A stretch of DNA of 64,000 nt from JARRKU01 sp963675565 (GTDB lineage: Bacteria; Desulfobacterota; Desulfobacteria; Desulfobacterales; Desulfosarcinaceae): positions 1,674,001 to 1,738,000 of the forward strand of contig CAXXYD010000004.1 of the NCBI GenBank assembly GCA_963675565.2, in the 5' to 3' direction. Both the position numbers and the translations under genes were made by a program. The first letter of the stretch is position 1, and every line of letters begins with the position of its first letter. The notes below the pieces were generated by a model that was not told where the DNA came from, did no database searches, and worked only from the letters and a program-made list of their open reading frames with translations. Shown piece after piece: positions 36,507 to 44,952 of the stretch.

Positions 36507-37014
36507 GAGTAATCTCCTAATATCTTGAAATTAAAGTATATTTTTAATTTTTAACTACCCGGCCAAATAACGAGGCAATTAGTAATTAAATTCATGACGA
36601 ATGTCAAGGCTTTTATGCCCAAAGATTGCAGCAATACTTGTGCCTCTATCGAAGATATGCTATGCAAGGGTCTTTTCCAGCTGGCCAAATGACCTATACA
36701 GAGTGTATCTTGTTAAAATATATTGATAAAAAATGAAACACAATGACAAATGCAAGCCCGTTGGGAAAAAAAGCGCCCCACGGCCCCGCCGGGCGCGCAG
36801 CACCAGCCCGCCAGGGGGGGGGCGCCGGCCACCCCGGCAGCATTTATGACTAGTTCAACTCACAAAATATCCTATTGATGAGTAAAACAGAGGGCTCCTT
36901 CACCTGCGGGGCAAAGTGCCCTGAAACCGGCTGCAGCGGCGGGTTGCCGTTACAGCCAATGAGCAGCATAGCCCGAAAATCAAGATGCCCCCAATCGAAG
37001 AAGGAAGAAAATCC
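36507..37014. other. Intergenic region between divergent rpmF and gltX
   Basis: This 508-base stretch has no gene I can support. The first 260 bases are AT-rich and should hold promoters for rpmF and gltX, but no box pair is clear. At 36778-36840 there is an abrupt GC-rich patch with a run of nine G residues (36824-36832) and nested GGCGCC/CCGGCC elements. Confidence 0.6.
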
Positions 37015-38427
37015 ATGAGCACCATCCGAACCCGTTTCGCTCCCAGCCCCACAGGTTACCTTCACGTCGGCGGAGCGCGCACAGCGCTCTTTAACTGGCT
37101 CCATGCCAGGCATACTCAGGGAAAATTCATCCTCAGGATAGAAGATACCGACCGTGTACGCTCCACGGAAGCATCGGTTCAGGCTATTTTCGATGCCCTT
37201 CAATGGCTGGGTATCGACTGGGACGAGGGTCCTTTTTTTCAAAGCGAGCGGCTTTCACTCTACCGCTCCATGCTGGATCGGCTAGTCAAGAGCAAAAACG
37301 CCTACTACTGCACCTGCACCGCCGAGCAGATCGAGGCCATGAGGGAAAAGGCCCGTGCTGAAGGAACAAAACCCCGTTATGATGGAACCTGCCGCGAGAA
37401 AAATCTCGGACCGCAACCCAATGCCGTCATCCGGTTCAGAACCCCCGACAGCGGCACCACAACCATCGACGATGCGGTAAAGGGCCCCATTGTATTTCAA
37501 AACAGCGAGCTGGACGATTTTGTCATCTGCCGCAGCGACGGCATGCCCACCTATAACTTTGTGGTGGTGGTCGACGACATCGACATGCGGATCAACACCA
37601 TCATCCGTGGGGACGACCATGTGATGAACACCCCCAAACAGATCCTGCTGTACCGGGCCCTCGACGCCCCATTGCCGCAATTTTGCCATGTCCCCATGGT
37701 TTTGGGAGATGACCGCACACGAATGAGCAAGCGCCACGGGGCCACATCGGTCACCGCCTATCGCGACCTGGGTCTGCTGCCCGACGCCTTTATCAATTTT
37801 CTGGCACGCCTGGGATGGTCCTTCGGTGATCAGGAATTTTTCACCCGCGCAGAACTCATCGAAAAATTCACCGTCGCGCGCATCGGCAAATCGGCCGGTG
37901 TGTTCGACCCGATCAAACTGCAGGCCCTCAATGCCGACCATATCCAGGCCGCAGCGCCCCGGGAACTGGCGCCCCAGCTGCTTCCTTTTCTTCAGCGTAA
38001 GGGGTGGGCGGCCGAAAACGACGACTATCTGCAGCGTATCATCCCGACCCTTCAACCCAGAAGCAAAACCCTGCAGGAAATGGCCGATCAGGCCCATTTT
38101 TACTATGTGCAGGAGGTGCAATTCGAAGAGAAGGCCGCCAAAAAATTCCTCAAAGGCAACGTCATTGAACCCATGGAGACGCTTCTTGAGCGCCTTGAAT
38201 CGCTGAACGACTTTAACGAAGGCAGTCTCGAAACCGTATTTTCAGATCTCCTGGAGGCCTTCGACATCAAACTGGGCAAAATCGCCCAGCCCGTGCGTGT
38301 CGCCCTGACGGGCACCAGCGTCAGCCCGGGAATTTTTGAAATCATGGCCGCGCTGGGAAAAACGCGGGTCACGGCGCGTCTGGCAAAGGCCATCACCTTC
38401 ATCAGGGCCCGAATGGCCGCCCAGTAA
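37015..38427 (+). CDS. gltX: Glutamyl-tRNA synthetase
   Basis: The 470-residue class I synthetase begins STIRTRFAPSPTGYLHVGG, containing the HIGH-type motif, and has the KMSKS equivalent RMSKRHGA near residue 240. The catalytic and anticodon-binding domains are complete. An AAGGAAG site lies before the ATG at 37015; the frame is open to 36985. It is followed closely by a tRNA-Gln gene; a separate glnS exists at 53916, so this enzyme probably charges tRNA-Glu only. Confidence 0.96.
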   Translation: MSTIRTRFAPSPTGYLHVGGARTALFNWLHARHTQGKFILRIEDTDRVRSTEASVQAIFDALQWLGIDWDEGPFFQSERLSLYRSMLDRLVKSKNAYYCTCTAEQIEAMREKARAEGTKPRYDGTCREKNLGPQPNAVIRFRTPDSGTTTIDDAVKGPIVFQNSELDDFVICRSDGMPTYNFVVVVDDIDMRINTIIRGDDHVMNTPKQILLYRALDAPLPQFCHVPMVLGDDRTRMSKRHGATSVTAYRDLGLLPDAFINFLARLGWSFGDQEFFTRAELIEKFTVARIGKSAGVFDPIKLQALNADHIQAAAPRELAPQLLPFLQRKGWAAENDDYLQRIIPTLQPRSKTLQEMADQAHFYYVQEVQFEEKAAKKFLKGNVIEPMETLLERLESLNDFNEGSLETVFSDLLEAFDIKLGKIAQPVRVALTGTSVSPGIFEIMAALGKTRVTARLAKAITFIRARMAAQ

Positions 38428-38434
38428 AAATTTC

Positions 38435-38463
38435 TTGACTCCCAATGTGAACTTCATTATGTT
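38435..38463 (+). promoter_or_regulatory. Sigma-70 promoter of tRNA-Gln
   Basis: TTGACT and TATGTT are 17 bases apart, 18 bases before the mature 5' end of the tRNA. Confidence 0.65.
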
Positions 38464-38481
38464 TTCCGATGTTTTTCCTGC

Positions 38482-38555
38482 TGGGGGATCGTCTAGTGGT
38501 AGGACTACGGACTCTGACTCCGTCAGCCCAGGTTCGAATCCTGGTCCCTCAGCCA
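38482..38555 (+). tRNA. tRNA-Gln (anticodon CTG), CCA encoded
   Basis: The cloverleaf folds fully: acceptor TGGGGGA pairs with TCCCTCA, the anticodon stem ACGGA/TCCGT encloses loop CTCTGAC (anticodon CTG), and the T arm is CCAGG-TTCGAAT-CCTGG. The discriminator is G38552 and CCA follows in the DNA. Confidence 0.95.
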
Positions 38556-38564
38556 TAGAATATT

Positions 38565-38598
38565 AAGGGGTTGCACTTTTCAGTGCAGCCCCTTATTG
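38565..38598 (+). terminator. Hairpin after tRNA-Gln, likely terminator
   Basis: AAGGGGTTGCAC pairs with GTGCAGCCCCTT (12 bp with one G-T pair) around the loop TTTTCA, 9 bases after the tRNA. The following bases (ATTGGTT) are only mildly T-rich. The rest of the 38556-38911 gap shows no gene and no repeat of the tRNA 3' end. Confidence 0.65.
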
Positions 38599-38911
38599 GT
38601 TGGGTTCGACCACCTGATAACCACTTGCCTGAGATTATGCATTTTCAGGAAAGCAACCAGCCACTCCCTATCCATTCTTTTAACGACCGATTACCCACAT
38701 TGAGGTTTACCGTCTTCCTGCGGGAACAAGGTTTCAGGTATTCAGCAATGAAGCCTTGACTGTCAATGTCCATATGGTTAGAATTCCGGCACGAAAATAC
38801 AAATCCACCTCAACTATCTGCAACCTCAGATGGAACAGGAACGTCGCCCTTTTTTTCTGCCCCTGGAAAAATGCTCTTTCATTAAATCCCGAAACAATAG
38901 AGGACTCGGCC

Positions 38912-39988
38912 ATGTCATTAATTTATACGAAAAACAAACTCGGCAACCTGTCGCTGCAAAACCATCTGGTCATGGCGCCAATGACGCGCAGCCGCGCCAC
39001 CGACAATGTCCCCAATGCGCTGATGGGGAAATACTACGCCCAACGGGCCACGGCGGGTCTCATTATTACTGAGGGCACCTCGCCCTCGCCCAATGGATTG
39101 GGTTACCCGCGCATACCGGGAATCTTCTCCGCTGCCCAGGTCCAGGGCTGGAAATCCATCACCGATGCGGTACACGCCAAGGGCGCCAAGATATTCGTCC
39201 AGCTCATGCACTGCGGGCGGATTGCCCACCCCCTGAACCTGCCCGCAGGGGCACGCGTGTTGGCGCCTTCGGCAGTGGCCGCCGAAGGCGAAATGTACAC
39301 GGATGCCGAGGGCATGAAGCCGCTGCCTCTGCCGCAGGCGATGACCGGTGCGGACATCGATACGACCCGTACGGAGTTTATCCAGGCCGCCAAAAATGCC
39401 GTGGAAGCCGGGTTTGACGGTATCGAACTGCACGGCGCCAACGGCTATCTGCTGGAGCAGTTCATTCGCCCGAACACGAACCGGCGCACCGACGGCTATG
39501 GCGGGTCCATCGAGAACCGCGCGCGGTTCGTGCTGGAAGTGGCCGAAGCGGCGATGAAAGCCATCGGCAAAGAGAAGGTGGGCATCCGCCTCTCCCCATT
39601 CGGTGTATTCAACGATATGCCGGTGTACGATGCGATGGCCGCAGATTACACCTATCTGGCGCAACAACTCAACGCCCTCGGACTGCTTTATATCCATCTC
39701 GTTGACCATGCGCCTATGGGCGCGCCGCCGGTGCCCGATACCATCAAAACCACATTCCGGGAGCTGTTCCAGGGGACACTGATTCTATCCGGCGGTTACG
39801 ATGCCCGGCGGGCCGAAAGCGACCTGGCCGCTGGCAAATGCGATCTGGTTGCCGTGGGGCGGCCATTCCTGGCCAACCCCGACCTGGTGGACAGATGGAA
39901 AAACGGTGCCGCCGCTAATGCGCCGGATATGGCGACGTTCTATACGCCCGGCCCCGAAGGCTATACCGACTACCCGACTTTGGCGTAA
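38912..39988 (+). CDS. Old yellow enzyme family alkene reductase (NemA-like)
   Basis: The 358-residue TIM-barrel flavoprotein has the OYE markers: NHLVMAPMTRSRA at the start, LIITEGTSPSP, IFVQLMHCGRIAH, the active-site HGANGYLLEQF (His-x-x-Asn pair) and RTDGYGGSIENRARF. The NADH/NADPH-dependent family reduces activated C=C bonds and nitro-compounds. AGAGGA lies 7 bases before the ATG at 38912; the frame is open to 38756. It opens a group with desulfoferrodoxin and cytochromes, which suggests redox stress or detoxification. Confidence 0.9.
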   Translation: MSLIYTKNKLGNLSLQNHLVMAPMTRSRATDNVPNALMGKYYAQRATAGLIITEGTSPSPNGLGYPRIPGIFSAAQVQGWKSITDAVHAKGAKIFVQLMHCGRIAHPLNLPAGARVLAPSAVAAEGEMYTDAEGMKPLPLPQAMTGADIDTTRTEFIQAAKNAVEAGFDGIELHGANGYLLEQFIRPNTNRRTDGYGGSIENRARFVLEVAEAAMKAIGKEKVGIRLSPFGVFNDMPVYDAMAADYTYLAQQLNALGLLYIHLVDHAPMGAPPVPDTIKTTFRELFQGTLILSGGYDARRAESDLAAGKCDLVAVGRPFLANPDLVDRWKNGAAANAPDMATFYTPGPEGYTDYPTLA

Positions 39989-40179
39989 AATGGCCGCATT
40001 TTCGATTAAGGGCTGGCATGCCCGCAAACGCAATGCCGGACCTTTCCCAGCCGATATTCTGTCGTTCCCTGAAAAAAGCCGATGGGAAGCCCGAATTGCT
40101 GATGCGAATAAAGTTAAAACAATATGAGGTTATAACCCATCCCGATGAATCATCAACCGTTTCGAGGAAAGGAAAAACA

Positions 40180-40557
40180 ATGGCTGAAACAATGGAAGTC
40201 TATAAATGTGAAATTTGCGGAAATATTGTCGAAGTACTGCACGCCGGTGGTGGTGAACTGGTCTGCTGCGGCCAGCCAATGAAATTATTTGCCGAAAATA
40301 CGGTGGACGCCGCCAAGGAGAAGCATGTACCTGTCATTGAAAAGGTCTCCGAGGGTGTTCTGGTCAAGATCGGCAGCGTTGCCCATCCCATGGAGGAGAA
40401 ACACTACATCGAGTGGATTGAAATCATTGCCGACGGAAAGGTCTATCGTCAATTTTTAAAACCGGGGCAAAAACCGGAAGCCACTTTTCAGATCAAGGCC
40501 GATACCATTCAGGCGAGAGAGTACTGCAATCTTCATGGTCTCTGGAGCGCAAAATAA
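40180..40557 (+). CDS. dfx: Desulfoferrodoxin (superoxide reductase, two iron centres)
   Basis: The 125-residue protein has the N-terminal desulforedoxin-like centre (YKCEICGN with the pair VCCGQPM) and the C-terminal superoxide-reducing centre (EKHVPVIE, GSVAHPMEEKHYIEWIE and CNLHGLW, giving the His4-Cys set). It reduces superoxide to peroxide in anaerobes without releasing oxygen. AGGAAAGGA precedes the ATG at 40180; the frame is open to 40018. Confidence 0.96.
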   Translation: MAETMEVYKCEICGNIVEVLHAGGGELVCCGQPMKLFAENTVDAAKEKHVPVIEKVSEGVLVKIGSVAHPMEEKHYIEWIEIIADGKVYRQFLKPGQKPEATFQIKADTIQAREYCNLHGLWSAK

Positions 40558-40663
40558 ACGCAGCTCATGAAACGGGTATCGAAAAAGTCATTGGAATCGG
40601 ATGGCAGACGTACCGTTATTGCGTCTGATCAAAGTTAATCCGTAACTTCTTTTGGAGGCCAAA

Positions 40664-41122
40664 ATGAAAACAATGTATAAAATTCTGCTGAGTTTCGGGT
40701 TGGTCGCCTGTATCATATCCGCAGCGTATGCACAGTTTGCCAAACCGGAAGACGCCATTACCTACCGCAAGGCGGTGATGACCTTAATCGGCCACCATTT
40801 CAAACAGGTGGCCGCAGTCGTGAAAGGTCAGCAGCCCTACGACCGAAACGATGTGGCACGCAATGCGACCCTGGTTGAGGTGTTTTCCAAACTCCCCTGG
40901 GACGCGTTTATGGTCCCGGAAAGTGACCGGGGGGCAACGCAGCTCAATCCCGACGCCTTTGCCCGGCGATCCAAATTTATGGAGGCGGGGAGCAAATTGG
41001 AAACCGAGGCCACGAAACTCGTTGGAGCCGCCAACAGTGGCAATCTGGATGCCATCAAGAAACAGTTCGGTGCGGTAGCAAAATCCTGCCAGGATTGCCA
41101 CAAACCGTTCCGGACCCGATAG
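40664..41122 (+). CDS. Cytochrome c' (class II c-type cytochrome)
   Basis: The 152-residue protein has a Sec signal peptide (MKTMYKILLSFGLVACIISAAYA) and a four-helix bundle ending in one heme site, CQDCHKPF, near the C-terminus, the hallmark of cytochrome c'. Such proteins bind NO or CO in the periplasm. GGAGG lies 7 bases before the ATG at 40664. It is convergent with the cytochrome b561 gene, with 3 bases between the stops. Confidence 0.9.
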   Translation: MKTMYKILLSFGLVACIISAAYAQFAKPEDAITYRKAVMTLIGHHFKQVAAVVKGQQPYDRNDVARNATLVEVFSKLPWDAFMVPESDRGATQLNPDAFARRSKFMEAGSKLETEATKLVGAANSGNLDAIKKQFGAVAKSCQDCHKPFRTR

Positions 41123-41125
41123 CCG

Positions 41126-41827
41126 TCAAAGCGCCCCGGAGCGGACCAGCAGGTAAACCGCAATTGCCGCCAGTACCGCAACCGCCATAGCCAGCCAGTT
41201 GCGGTCGGTGGTGGATTCGGCGGCGTTGCCAGTCCAACGCTTGACGCCGGTGATCATCGGCTGAAGCAGGTTCTCGCCCTTGAAAAAAAAATAGAATGCA
41301 ATGGCGCATACATGGACGCAGACCAGCAGGACGATAACCCCCTGGTTGAAGGTGTGAATACGGGTAAGCCAGTTGCTGGTCTGATTGCTGACCCAGGCAA
41401 AGAGCGGACCCTGGGTCATGATGTCGTCGTTGGCAAACAGACCGGTGCCGGCCTGAACGAGCAGGGCCAGCAGCATGGCAATGACGGACCATCCGCCGAG
41501 TGGGTTATGGCCCAGGCAAGGCGGGTGGTTGCGGCGTAAAAGCCCCGCCGCATATCTTTTCACCGCGACCGGGCCGCGTACAAACGAAGCGAAGCACGAA
41601 TGGCGTCCGCCGATAAAGCCCCATACGAACCTGAACAGCAGCAGCGCTAAGATCGTGTAACCGCTCCTTTCATGATACTGCATGGCGGTGCCGCCGATTT
41701 CAGCGGTGACGAAAGACAGGGTGACCAATACCACCAGAAGCCAGTGAAACAGCCGTGTGGGAAGATCCCACACCCGAATCGGCTTGAATGCGGTCTCTCC
41801 CCCCTGGATATGTTCGGCATTTTCCAT
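41126..41827 (-). CDS. Cytochrome b561 family membrane protein
   Basis: The 233-residue protein has four to five membrane segments with candidate heme histidines (RLFHWLLVV, MQYHERSGY, TRIHTFNQG, CVHVCAIAF). The RVWDLPTRLFHWLL start is typical of the Ni/Fe-hydrogenase-cytochrome/b561 type that passes electrons between quinones and periplasmic cytochromes. It is convergent with the cytochrome c' gene, and the pair may form a redox unit. GGAGG precedes the ATG at 41827; the frame is open to 41857. Confidence 0.87.
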   Translation of the reverse strand: MENAEHIQGGETAFKPIRVWDLPTRLFHWLLVVLVTLSFVTAEIGGTAMQYHERSGYTILALLLFRFVWGFIGGRHSCFASFVRGPVAVKRYAAGLLRRNHPPCLGHNPLGGWSVIAMLLALLVQAGTGLFANDDIMTQGPLFAWVSNQTSNWLTRIHTFNQGVIVLLVCVHVCAIAFYFFFKGENLLQPMITGVKRWTGNAAESTTDRNWLAMAVAVLAAIAVYLLVRSGAL

Positions 41828-42080
41828 TCCAACCTCCGGCTGGCATGATTGGTTCAATGTTCAAATTGAATGCCAAGCGTCACAGCGATAGTCAAGTATT
41901 GTTCGCCCGGCGCTCCACCATGGTTCCATTTTTCCGGCACCTTTGCTAACATGGGATTATATAAAAAGAAGCTGATAACGTTCAACCCTCAATGTCCGGC
42001 CGTAACCGCCCGCAGCCGCATTTTTATTCAAGAGAACGCTTTGGACGCCACCGAGGCGTCTAAAACGGGGAGACCCGAAA

Positions 42081-44897
42081 ATGAAAAACAATCCGTTGCA
42101 ACAATTGGGAACATTCGGCCAATCCATCTGGCTGGACTATATCCGGCGGGATTTAATTACCAGCGGCGAGCTCCGACGGCTGATCGAAGTGGATGGATTG
42201 CGGGGGATGACCTCCAATCCGGCCATCTTCGAAAAGGCGATTGCCGTGAGCCGCGATTACGACACCGATATTCGGGCCATGGCGATCAAGGGCCAACACG
42301 CCGGGAAAATTTACGAAACCATCAGCCAACGCGACGTGCAGAGCGCCGCCGACGCCTTCCGAACGCTCTACGACAACTCGAACGGCCAGGACGGTTATGT
42401 CAGCCTGGAGGTCAATCCCCACCTGGCGCACAACACTGACGGGACCCTGGCCGAAGCGCGAAGGTTGTGGGCTGCCCTGGACCGGCCCAATGTCATGATC
42501 AAGGTCCCGGCCACGGTCGACGGGCTGCCCGCCATCCGGCAACTGATCAGCGAAGGCATCAACATCAACGTCACGCTGCTCTTTGGATTGCCGCGCTACC
42601 GACAGGTGGCCGAAGCTTACCTCGGCGGCATCGAAGCGCGGGTGGCCCGGGGCAAACCCGTCAGGCCGGTGGCCTCGGTGGCCAGCTTCTTTGTCAGCCG
42701 CATCGATGCACTGGTGGATTCCCTGCTGGAAAAACGCATCGCCCAGGGCGGCAGGGGCGCCGACCTTGCGCAAAAACTCCGCGGCCAGGTGGCCATTGCC
42801 AGCGCCAGGATTGCATATCAGATCCACAAGGAGATTTTCGCCAGCAAGCGGTTCAAAATCTTGGCGGAAAAAGGTGCCCGGGTTCAAAAACTCCTGTGGG
42901 CCAGCACCAGCACCAAGAACCCGGACTACAGCGACGTAAAGTACATCGAGGCCCTCATCGGCCCGGACACGGTCAACACCGCCCCGCCGGAAACCCTGGA
43001 TGCCTACCGGGACCATGGCAAGCCGCAGGCGCGGCTGGAAGAAAATTTCGAGGAAGCCCGACGGGTGATGGACCGGCTGCCGGATCTGGACATCCATATC
43101 GACGATGTAACCCGGCAACTTGAAGAGGAAGGCGTGACGAAGTTCAACACCCCCTTTGACAAGTTGATGGCTACCCTGGCGCAACGCTCCGCACCGCATC
43201 AGGCGGCCGTCAAAAACCAACACCGCCCTTCGGGCGCGACTCCGACCACCGGTTCGGCCGCCCAGGCGCAGCCCCTGACACAACACCCGGCGTGGAGGGC
43301 GCTCCTGGCCCATTTTGAGCGGATCCGCGATCTGCACCTGCGGCAGCTTTTCGCCGACGATCCCCATCGCGGCGAACGCCTGACCGCCGAAGCCGCCGGC
43401 ATTTACCTGGACTACTCCAAAAACCGGATCACCGACGAAACCCTGCGGTTGCTCATCGCACTGGCCGAAGCATGCGGCCTGCGCGAGCACATAGATGCCA
43501 TGTTCCGCGGCCAGCCGATCAATATCACCGAAAAGCGCGCCGTGCTCCACACCGCCCTGCGCACCCCCGAGACACAGCAGGTGATCGTGGATGGTATCGA
43601 CGTCGTGCCCGAAGTGCATGCCGTGCTTCATCGCATGGCCGCATTCGCGCAACAGGTTCGCAGTGGCCAGTGGCTCGGATACACCGGCAAGCGCATCCGC
43701 AATATCGTCAATATCGGCATCGGCGGTTCCGATCTCGGCCCCGTGATGGCATACGAGGCACTGCGCTTTTACAGCCAGCGCGACCTGACATTCCGCTTCG
43801 TCTCCAACGTCGACGGTACCGACTTTGCAGAAGCCACGCAGGATCTCGACCCGCAGCAAACGCTGTTTATCATCTGTTCCAAAACGTTCACCACGCTCGA
43901 AACGCTGACCAACGCCCATACCGCCCGTGCCTGGAGCCTGGACACGCTCGGAGATGAACGGGCCGTGGCCCGGCACTTCGTCGCCGTATCGACCAACACC
44001 GAAGGCGTTTCCGCGTTCGGTATCGACACCGCCAACATGTTCGGCTTCTGGGACTGGGTCGGCGGGCGTTACTCCATGGACTCGGCCATCGGTTTGTCCA
44101 CCATGCTGGCCATCGGGCCCGAGAACTTCCGGGCGATGCTCGCCGGCTTTCACGCCATGGACGAGCATTTCCGCTGCGCGCCGCTGGAGCGGAATCTGCC
44201 CGTGCTCATGGGGTTGCTGACCGTGTGGTACAACAACTTTTTCGATGCGCCATCGGTGGCGGTGCTGCCTTACGATCAATACCTCAAGCGCTTCCCCGCC
44301 TATCTGCAACAGCTGACCATGGAGAGCAACGGCAAGCAAACCACACTAAACGGCGTGCGCGCCACCTACCAGACGGCCCCCATCTACTGGGGCGAACCCG
44401 GCACTAACGGCCAGCACTCATTCTACCAGCTCATCCATCAGGGCACCCGGTTGATCCCCTGTGATTTCATTGGATTCTGCCGGAGCTTGAACCCCATCGG
44501 CAGGCATCACGATCTGCTGATGTCAAACCTGTTCGCCCAGACCGAAGCGCTGGCCTTCGGCAAAACGATGGCTGAAGTCCAGGCCGAGGGAACGCCGGCA
44601 TGGCTTGCGCCACACCGTGTCTTCGAAGGCAATCGGCCCACCAATACCATTCTGGTCGAACGCCTGACCCCGGAAACGCTGGGACTATTGGTGGCGCTTT
44701 ACGAGCACAGCGTCTTCACCCAGGGTACCGTCTGGAATATCGATTCCTTTGATCAGTGGGGCGTCGAGTTGGGCAAGGTTCTGGCCCAGCGCACGATCCA
44801 CGAACTTGAAAACACAAGCAATCCGCCGCTGACCCATGACAGCTCGACCAACGCCCTCATCCGGCGCTACCGGCGGCTCAGAAATGGACATTCATGA
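42081..44897 (+). CDS. tal-pgi: Bifunctional transaldolase / glucose-6-phosphate isomerase
   Basis: The 938-residue fusion has a transaldolase half (1-375; WLDYIRRDLI, GMTSNPAIFEKAI, the Schiff-base lysine in NVMIKVPAT) and a complete PGI half (395-938; NIGIGGSDLGPVMAYEAL, GTDFAEATQDLDPQQTLFI, WDWVGGRYSMDSAIGLS, DQWGVELGKVLA). The two are joined by a Pro/Gln/Ala-rich linker near 378-398. It links the pentose-phosphate pathway and glycolysis in one polypeptide. GGGGAGA precedes the ATG. Phosphoglucomutase follows 55 bases downstream, so G6P can pass to G1P and glycogen. Confidence 0.95.
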   Translation: MKNNPLQQLGTFGQSIWLDYIRRDLITSGELRRLIEVDGLRGMTSNPAIFEKAIAVSRDYDTDIRAMAIKGQHAGKIYETISQRDVQSAADAFRTLYDNSNGQDGYVSLEVNPHLAHNTDGTLAEARRLWAALDRPNVMIKVPATVDGLPAIRQLISEGININVTLLFGLPRYRQVAEAYLGGIEARVARGKPVRPVASVASFFVSRIDALVDSLLEKRIAQGGRGADLAQKLRGQVAIASARIAYQIHKEIFASKRFKILAEKGARVQKLLWASTSTKNPDYSDVKYIEALIGPDTVNTAPPETLDAYRDHGKPQARLEENFEEARRVMDRLPDLDIHIDDVTRQLEEEGVTKFNTPFDKLMATLAQRSAPHQAAVKNQHRPSGATPTTGSAAQAQPLTQHPAWRALLAHFERIRDLHLRQLFADDPHRGERLTAEAAGIYLDYSKNRITDETLRLLIALAEACGLREHIDAMFRGQPINITEKRAVLHTALRTPETQQVIVDGIDVVPEVHAVLHRMAAFAQQVRSGQWLGYTGKRIRNIVNIGIGGSDLGPVMAYEALRFYSQRDLTFRFVSNVDGTDFAEATQDLDPQQTLFIICSKTFTTLETLTNAHTARAWSLDTLGDERAVARHFVAVSTNTEGVSAFGIDTANMFGFWDWVGGRYSMDSAIGLSTMLAIGPENFRAMLAGFHAMDEHFRCAPLERNLPVLMGLLTVWYNNFFDAPSVAVLPYDQYLKRFPAYLQQLTMESNGKQTTLNGVRATYQTAPIYWGEPGTNGQHSFYQLIHQGTRLIPCDFIGFCRSLNPIGRHHDLLMSNLFAQTEALAFGKTMAEVQAEGTPAWLAPHRVFEGNRPTNTILVERLTPETLGLLVALYEHSVFTQGTVWNIDSFDQWGVELGKVLAQRTIHELENTSNPPLTHDSSTNALIRRYRRLRNGHS

Positions 44898-44952
44898 ATC
44901 GCTGCCGCTTTATACAACCCAAACCGTCACACTGAAGCAATAAAGGTGCCCC

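Noticed and set aside
38482..38911. Genomic island inserted at tRNA-Gln
   Set aside because: No integrase and no direct repeat of the tRNA 3' end was found downstream; the following genes look like native metabolism.
42153..44339. 728-aa open frame antisense to the transaldolase-PGI gene
   Set aside because: It is a codon-bias shadow of a strongly supported gene, is rich in His/Gly/Arg and shows no domain or ribosome site.
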